Translations under genes and position numbers: made by a program | Shown here: positions 57,121-60,476 of the stretch, piece after piece | Position numbering within the stretch: position 1 is the stretch's first letter | Layout: each line of letters starts with the position of its first letter | Notes under the pieces: model-generated | Told to the model about the DNA's origin: nothing | What the model saw: the letters and a program-made list of their open reading frames with translations, nothing else | Databases searched by the model: none | NCBI GenBank assembly: GCA_000433175.1 | Contig: HF986603.1 | Span: 1-60,476, forward strand | Length of the DNA: 60,476 bases | Source of the DNA: Prevotella sp. CAG:1058 | GTDB lineage: Bacteria > Bacteroidota > Bacteroidia > Bacteroidales > Bacteroidaceae | Direction: 5' to 3'

Positions 57121-57906
57121 GTGAAAATAAAAGAAGTGGTTGATGCCCTTGAACGTTTTGCGCCACTGCCTCTGCAGGAAAGCTATGATAATGCGGGCTT
57201 GCAGGTAGGATTGACAGAGGCGGAAGTATCAGGGGCTTTGTTGTGCCTTGACGTTACAGAGAAAGTTATAGACGAGGCTGTCGCTTTGGGATGCAATCTT
57301 GTTGTGAGTCACCATCCTTTGATATTCCATGGGCTTAAACGCATTATATATTCAGATGAAGTACAGCGTACTGTGGCAAAGGCGTTGAAAAATGACATAA
57401 CCGTTGTTTCCATGCATACAAATATGGATAATGCCAACGGTGGGGTGAATTTCAAGATTGCTGAAAAAATGGGACTTGGAGCTTGCCGGTTCTTTGCCGG
57501 AAAGTCTGTAGACGGTATTGAGTGTGGTAGCGGTGTTATTGGTGAGTTGCCAGAACCTCTTGCTGCTGATGACTTTGTAATCATGCTTAAACGTAAGTTT
57601 GATGTAGAATGCGTTGAGTGTAACCAATTGTTACGACGTTCCATCAAGAGCGTGGCAGTATGTGGAGGCGCAGGTTCATTCCTCCTTAATGATGCTATCG
57701 CCGAAGGTGCTGACGCTTTTGTTACAGGGGAGATGCATTACCATGAATATTTTGGACACGAGCAAGATATTCAGATTGCTGTAATAGGTCATTATCAAAG
57801 CGAACAGTATACTAATGAGATTTTTAAGTCAATAATCAGCGAAAAGTGTAAAGGGGTCAAAACTTTCCTGACCAAGACAAATACCAATCCGATTTTATAT
57901 TTATAA
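57121..57906 (+). CDS. Nif3-like dinuclear metal-centre protein
   Basis: A 261-residue member of the Nif3/YbgI (GTP cyclohydrolase I type 2-like) family; starts with GTG. Metal ligands are visible in VVSHHPLIFHG, SMHTNMDNANGG and the C-terminal AVIGHYQSEQYT, with TGEMHYHEYFGHEQ between. The molecular role is unsettled; hexameric metal-binding is established. It is followed after 76 nt by the zinc-ribbon gene, an association common in many bacteria. Confidence 0.92.
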   Translation: MKIKEVVDALERFAPLPLQESYDNAGLQVGLTEAEVSGALLCLDVTEKVIDEAVALGCNLVVSHHPLIFHGLKRIIYSDEVQRTVAKALKNDITVVSMHTNMDNANGGVNFKIAEKMGLGACRFFAGKSVDGIECGSGVIGELPEPLAADDFVIMLKRKFDVECVECNQLLRRSIKSVAVCGGAGSFLLNDAIAEGADAFVTGEMHYHEYFGHEQDIQIAVIGHYQSEQYTNEIFKSIISEKCKGVKTFLTKTNTNPILYL

Positions 57907-57982
57907 TAGAATAAGTAACTCGTTGGCAGGGAAATCCCAAATAATTGGTATCTTCCAAATGTCAGTAATAAAAGAATAGTTT

Positions 57983-58840
57983 ATGGCAAAAAAAGATCCT
58001 ACAGATTTGTCAGTAGAAGAGAGGCTGAAAGTGCTCTACCAGTTGCAAACCACATTGTCGGCAATCGATGAAGAACGAGCCCTACGCGGTGAGCTTCCTT
58101 TGGAGGTTCAAGATCTTGAAGACGAGATTGCCGGTCTTACAACTCGTGTTGTGAAGATAAAAAATGACATCAAAGAGTTTGAGGATGCTATTAAGCAGAA
58201 AAAGGCTGAAATTAACGAAGCGCAGGCAAGTGTCGAAAGGTATAAAACTCAGCTTGACGATGTGAAAAACAACCGCGAGTATGATACCCTGAGTAAGGAG
58301 ATTGAATTCCAAACACTTGAGATTGAGCTTTGTAATAAGAAAATACGAGAAGCTAACGCAAAGGTGGAGGAGAAGAATAACGATCTTAAGGCTACTGAAG
58401 AGCTTATTGAAGACCGCAAGCAGGCGCTTGAAGAGAAGAGAAGCGAGCTTGAAGAAATAATGGATGAGACGCGTGCAGAGGAAGAGCGTTTGAAAGAGAA
58501 AGCAAAAGATCTTGAGGTTAAGATTGAGCCACGTTTGCTTACAAGTTTCAAGCGTATTCGTAAAAATGCACGTAACGGTTTGGGTATAGTTTATGTGCAG
58601 CGTGATGCTTGTGGTGGATGTTTTAACAAGATACCTCCACAGCGCCAATTGGATATAAAGATGCATAAGAAGATAATTGTATGTGAATATTGTGGACGCA
58701 TACTTATCGATCCGGAGTTAGCTGGAGTTAAAACCGACAAACCCGTAGAGGAGAAACCTAAGCGTAAGCGTGCAATACGTAAGCGTGTGGTTAAGAAGGA
58801 CGATGATGTAGATTTCGTTCCTGAAGAAAAACTTTCTTGA
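57983..58840 (+). CDS. Coiled-coil zinc-ribbon protein
   Basis: A 285-residue soluble protein. Residues 10-200 form a long coiled coil (IKKKIREANAKVEEKNNDLKA-like heptads, very rich in Glu/Lys). A C4 zinc ribbon follows: ACGGCFNKIPPQRQ with CEYCGRILIDPEL. The tail is basic (KPKRKRAIRKRVVKK). This is the C4-type zinc-ribbon (zf-RING_7) family; its function is not well defined. It is in the Nif3 operon, with an MFS gene 30 nt downstream. Confidence 0.88.
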   Translation: MAKKDPTDLSVEERLKVLYQLQTTLSAIDEERALRGELPLEVQDLEDEIAGLTTRVVKIKNDIKEFEDAIKQKKAEINEAQASVERYKTQLDDVKNNREYDTLSKEIEFQTLEIELCNKKIREANAKVEEKNNDLKATEELIEDRKQALEEKRSELEEIMDETRAEEERLKEKAKDLEVKIEPRLLTSFKRIRKNARNGLGIVYVQRDACGGCFNKIPPQRQLDIKMHKKIIVCEYCGRILIDPELAGVKTDKPVEEKPKRKRAIRKRVVKKDDDVDFVPEEKLS

Positions 58841-58870
58841 TACGAAGGATTAAAATAAATATACAAGACC

Positions 58871-60178
58871 ATGAAACAAACAAACAAACAAAGTGGTAAC
58901 ATCATCGCAATCGTTGCGATGATGTTCCTTTACGCAATGATTGCGTTTGTCACAAACCTTGCTGCTCCTATTGGCGTAATATGGAAAAACCAACCTGAAC
59001 TTATGGGCAGCAACATGCTGGGAATGATGGGTAACATGATGAACTTCCTTGCATACTTGTTTATGGGTATTCCTGCGGGTAAACTGCTTGTTAAGATTGG
59101 CTATAAGAAAACTGCTCTTGTTGCCATAGCTGTAGGATTGGTAGGAGTATGCGTTCAGTATTTGTCTGGATTTCCAACAGGTTTGACGGGATTCTGGGTG
59201 TATCTGCTTGGCGCATTTATCAGTGGTTTTTCTGTGTGCATGCTTAATACTGTTACCAATCCTATGCTTAATCTGCTTGGTGGCGGCGGTAACCGTGGAA
59301 ATCAGCTTAACCTTATTGGAGGTACTTGCAACTCTCTTGCCGGAACGCTTACACCGATGCTGGTTGGCGCACTTGTAGGTACAGTTACAAAAGATACTGC
59401 CATAAGTGATGTCAATTTGGTGCTTTACATCGCAATGATAGTATTTGCACTAGCTTTCATAATTCTTTCATTCACTCCAATATCTGATCCCGAGATGGGC
59501 AAAACTACACAGGATACTGTGTTTGAACACAGTCCGTGGGCGTTCCGTCATTGTACACTTGGCGTTATTGGTATATTTGTTTATGTAGGAATTGAAATCG
59601 GTATTCCTGGCACGCTTAACTTCTATATTTCTGATATGTCAGACAAGGGCGCAGGCGTATTAGGTGATGCAGCTGCTATTGGTGGCTTTGTCGCAGGAAC
59701 TTATTGGTTGCTTATGCTTGTAGGACGTTTTGTTGCAGGTTTTATTGCGGACAAGGTGTCGAGTCGTGCAATGATGGTGACCGTAACAACATTGGCTATT
59801 GTGCTGATACTTATTTCAATGATTTCTTCTAAGGGCACCACGACATCAATGCCTGTATTCACAGGTTCGTCATTTGCAATGGTTACTGTTCCAATTAGTG
59901 CGTTACTACTTGTGCTTTGCGGATTGTGTACTTCCGTTATGTGGGCAAGTATATTTAATCTTGCTACGGAAGGATTAGGTAAGTATACAGCTGCAGCTTC
60001 TGGAATATTCATGATGATGGTTGTCGGTGGCGGTGTTCTTCCGTTAATCCAAAATTATATTGCCGATAAAGCAGGGTATATGGTTTCATATATTGTTCCA
60101 CTTATAGCCTTAGGTTATTTGTTGTGTTATGCAATTTGGGGCTGTAAGAATGTGAATAAGGATATACCTGTTGATTAA
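58871..60178 (+). CDS. FHS-type sugar MFS transporter
   Basis: A 435-residue, 12-helix major facilitator protein. The conserved block NPMLNLLGGGGNRGNQLNLIGGTCNSLAGT and the helix 2-3 loop FMGIPAGKLLVKIGYKKTAL resemble FHS carriers such as FucP and GlcP, which import fucose, glucose or galactose with protons. The exact sugar cannot be read. It is 30 nt after the zinc-ribbon gene, though a functional link is not implied. A strong terminator follows. Confidence 0.86.
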   Translation: MKQTNKQSGNIIAIVAMMFLYAMIAFVTNLAAPIGVIWKNQPELMGSNMLGMMGNMMNFLAYLFMGIPAGKLLVKIGYKKTALVAIAVGLVGVCVQYLSGFPTGLTGFWVYLLGAFISGFSVCMLNTVTNPMLNLLGGGGNRGNQLNLIGGTCNSLAGTLTPMLVGALVGTVTKDTAISDVNLVLYIAMIVFALAFIILSFTPISDPEMGKTTQDTVFEHSPWAFRHCTLGVIGIFVYVGIEIGIPGTLNFYISDMSDKGAGVLGDAAAIGGFVAGTYWLLMLVGRFVAGFIADKVSSRAMMVTVTTLAIVLILISMISSKGTTTSMPVFTGSSFAMVTVPISALLLVLCGLCTSVMWASIFNLATEGLGKYTAAASGIFMMMVVGGGVLPLIQNYIADKAGYMVSYIVPLIALGYLLCYAIWGCKNVNKDIPVD

Positions 60179-60200
60179 GTTAAGCCATTGAACAAATTGT

Positions 60201-60246
60201 AGCCCTTTGTGCAAAATACATTATATGAGATATTGCACAAAGGGCT
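60201..60246 (+). terminator. Terminator after sugar transporter
   Basis: Perfect 14-bp arms AGCCCTTTGTGCAA and TTGCACAAAGGGCT with an 18-nt loop and a following TTTTATTG. Confidence 0.85.
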
Positions 60247-60358
60247 TTTATTGTCTTCAATTTAAAATAATATTTTATTTCATATTTGGATTTTGAAATT
60301 GTATAGTTATATGTAATCTTTAATTATGTGAAAGAGTGCATATTGTACTTGCAAAGTA

Positions 60359-60366
60359 TACTTTTG
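60359..60366 (+). promoter_or_regulatory. Possible -7 element for gene beyond the window
   Basis: TACTTTTG lies 105 bp before an ATG at 60471, which ends the window two codons later (ATG TTT). A further plus-strand gene may begin there. Only the start codon and one more can be seen, so no product is called. Confidence 0.35.
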
Positions 60367-60476
60367 GCGAGGTGGAATTTGTTCGATTGATATTATCATA
60401 TTATTGAATATAAATACTGTTCGTTATATAAGACAAATAATTAAGTAACTAATCAAAATTAAGCAGCATTATGTTT

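Overview
The window looks like chromosomal DNA from a Bacteroidales bacterium, most likely Prevotella or a close relative. The evidence is the promoter style (-7 TAnnTTTG, with TTTG 19 nt upstream at seven genes), few recognisable Shine-Dalgarno sites, Bacteroidetes-typical families (DUF3078, DUF4923, DUF4924, DUF1573), a ribosomal protein S16 with a long acidic tail, and a menaquinone gene cluster. I found no rRNA, tRNA, CRISPR array, prophage, transposase or insertion sequence.

Layout. 1-5.9 kb is a surface-glycan cluster: a glycosyltransferase and two tandem Stealth phosphotransferases on the plus strand face a minus-strand operon of an LpxL-like acyltransferase, a third Stealth protein and a GT92 glycosyltransferase. 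6-28.5 kb is mostly plus-strand housekeeping: truA, a DMT exporter, DUF1573, pyrG, yidC, an S9 peptidase followed by an MFS carrier, a ROK kinase, a Sua5/YrdC protein, a ClC protein, dapA, a DUF4375 protein, smpB and a HAD phosphatase. DUF3078, prfC, DUF4924 and lysE are on the minus strand. lepA and a Crp/Fnr regulator (29-31.6 kb) converge on a minus-strand men operon (31.6-37.6 kb; thioesterase-menF-menD-menB-menC-menE). Upstream of it on the same strand lie a 50-residue membrane ORF, an RluA-type pseudouridine synthase, a cupin and a YkvA-like protein. 39.9-47.9 kb has a patatin, then pepP, a C1 peptidase, recJ and recQ. 48-50.4 kb is DUF805, trmD and hisC on the minus strand. 50.6-60.2 kb has an MltF-like transglycosylase, DUF4923, rpsP, pepD, a 70-residue membrane protein with an OmpH-like lipoprotein, Nif3, a zinc-ribbon coiled-coil protein and an FHS-type sugar carrier.

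Most unusual signal. Six intergenic 82-bp elements (starting at 45, 8220, 18388, 25497, 40911 and 52029) each contain exactly four copies of a 16-bp near-palindrome, about AAAGGTNNCCTTTTGC, at an exact 22-bp period. The sequences vary, but the period and copy number do not. In three elements two neighbouring units are perfect reverse complements and can fold as 14-18 bp hairpins with 7-nt loops. They occur about once per 10 kb and only between genes. I do not recognise them as a described family, and I consider them the best candidate for an undescribed system. The second notable point is a HisC homologue whose PLP-binding lysine is replaced by asparagine.
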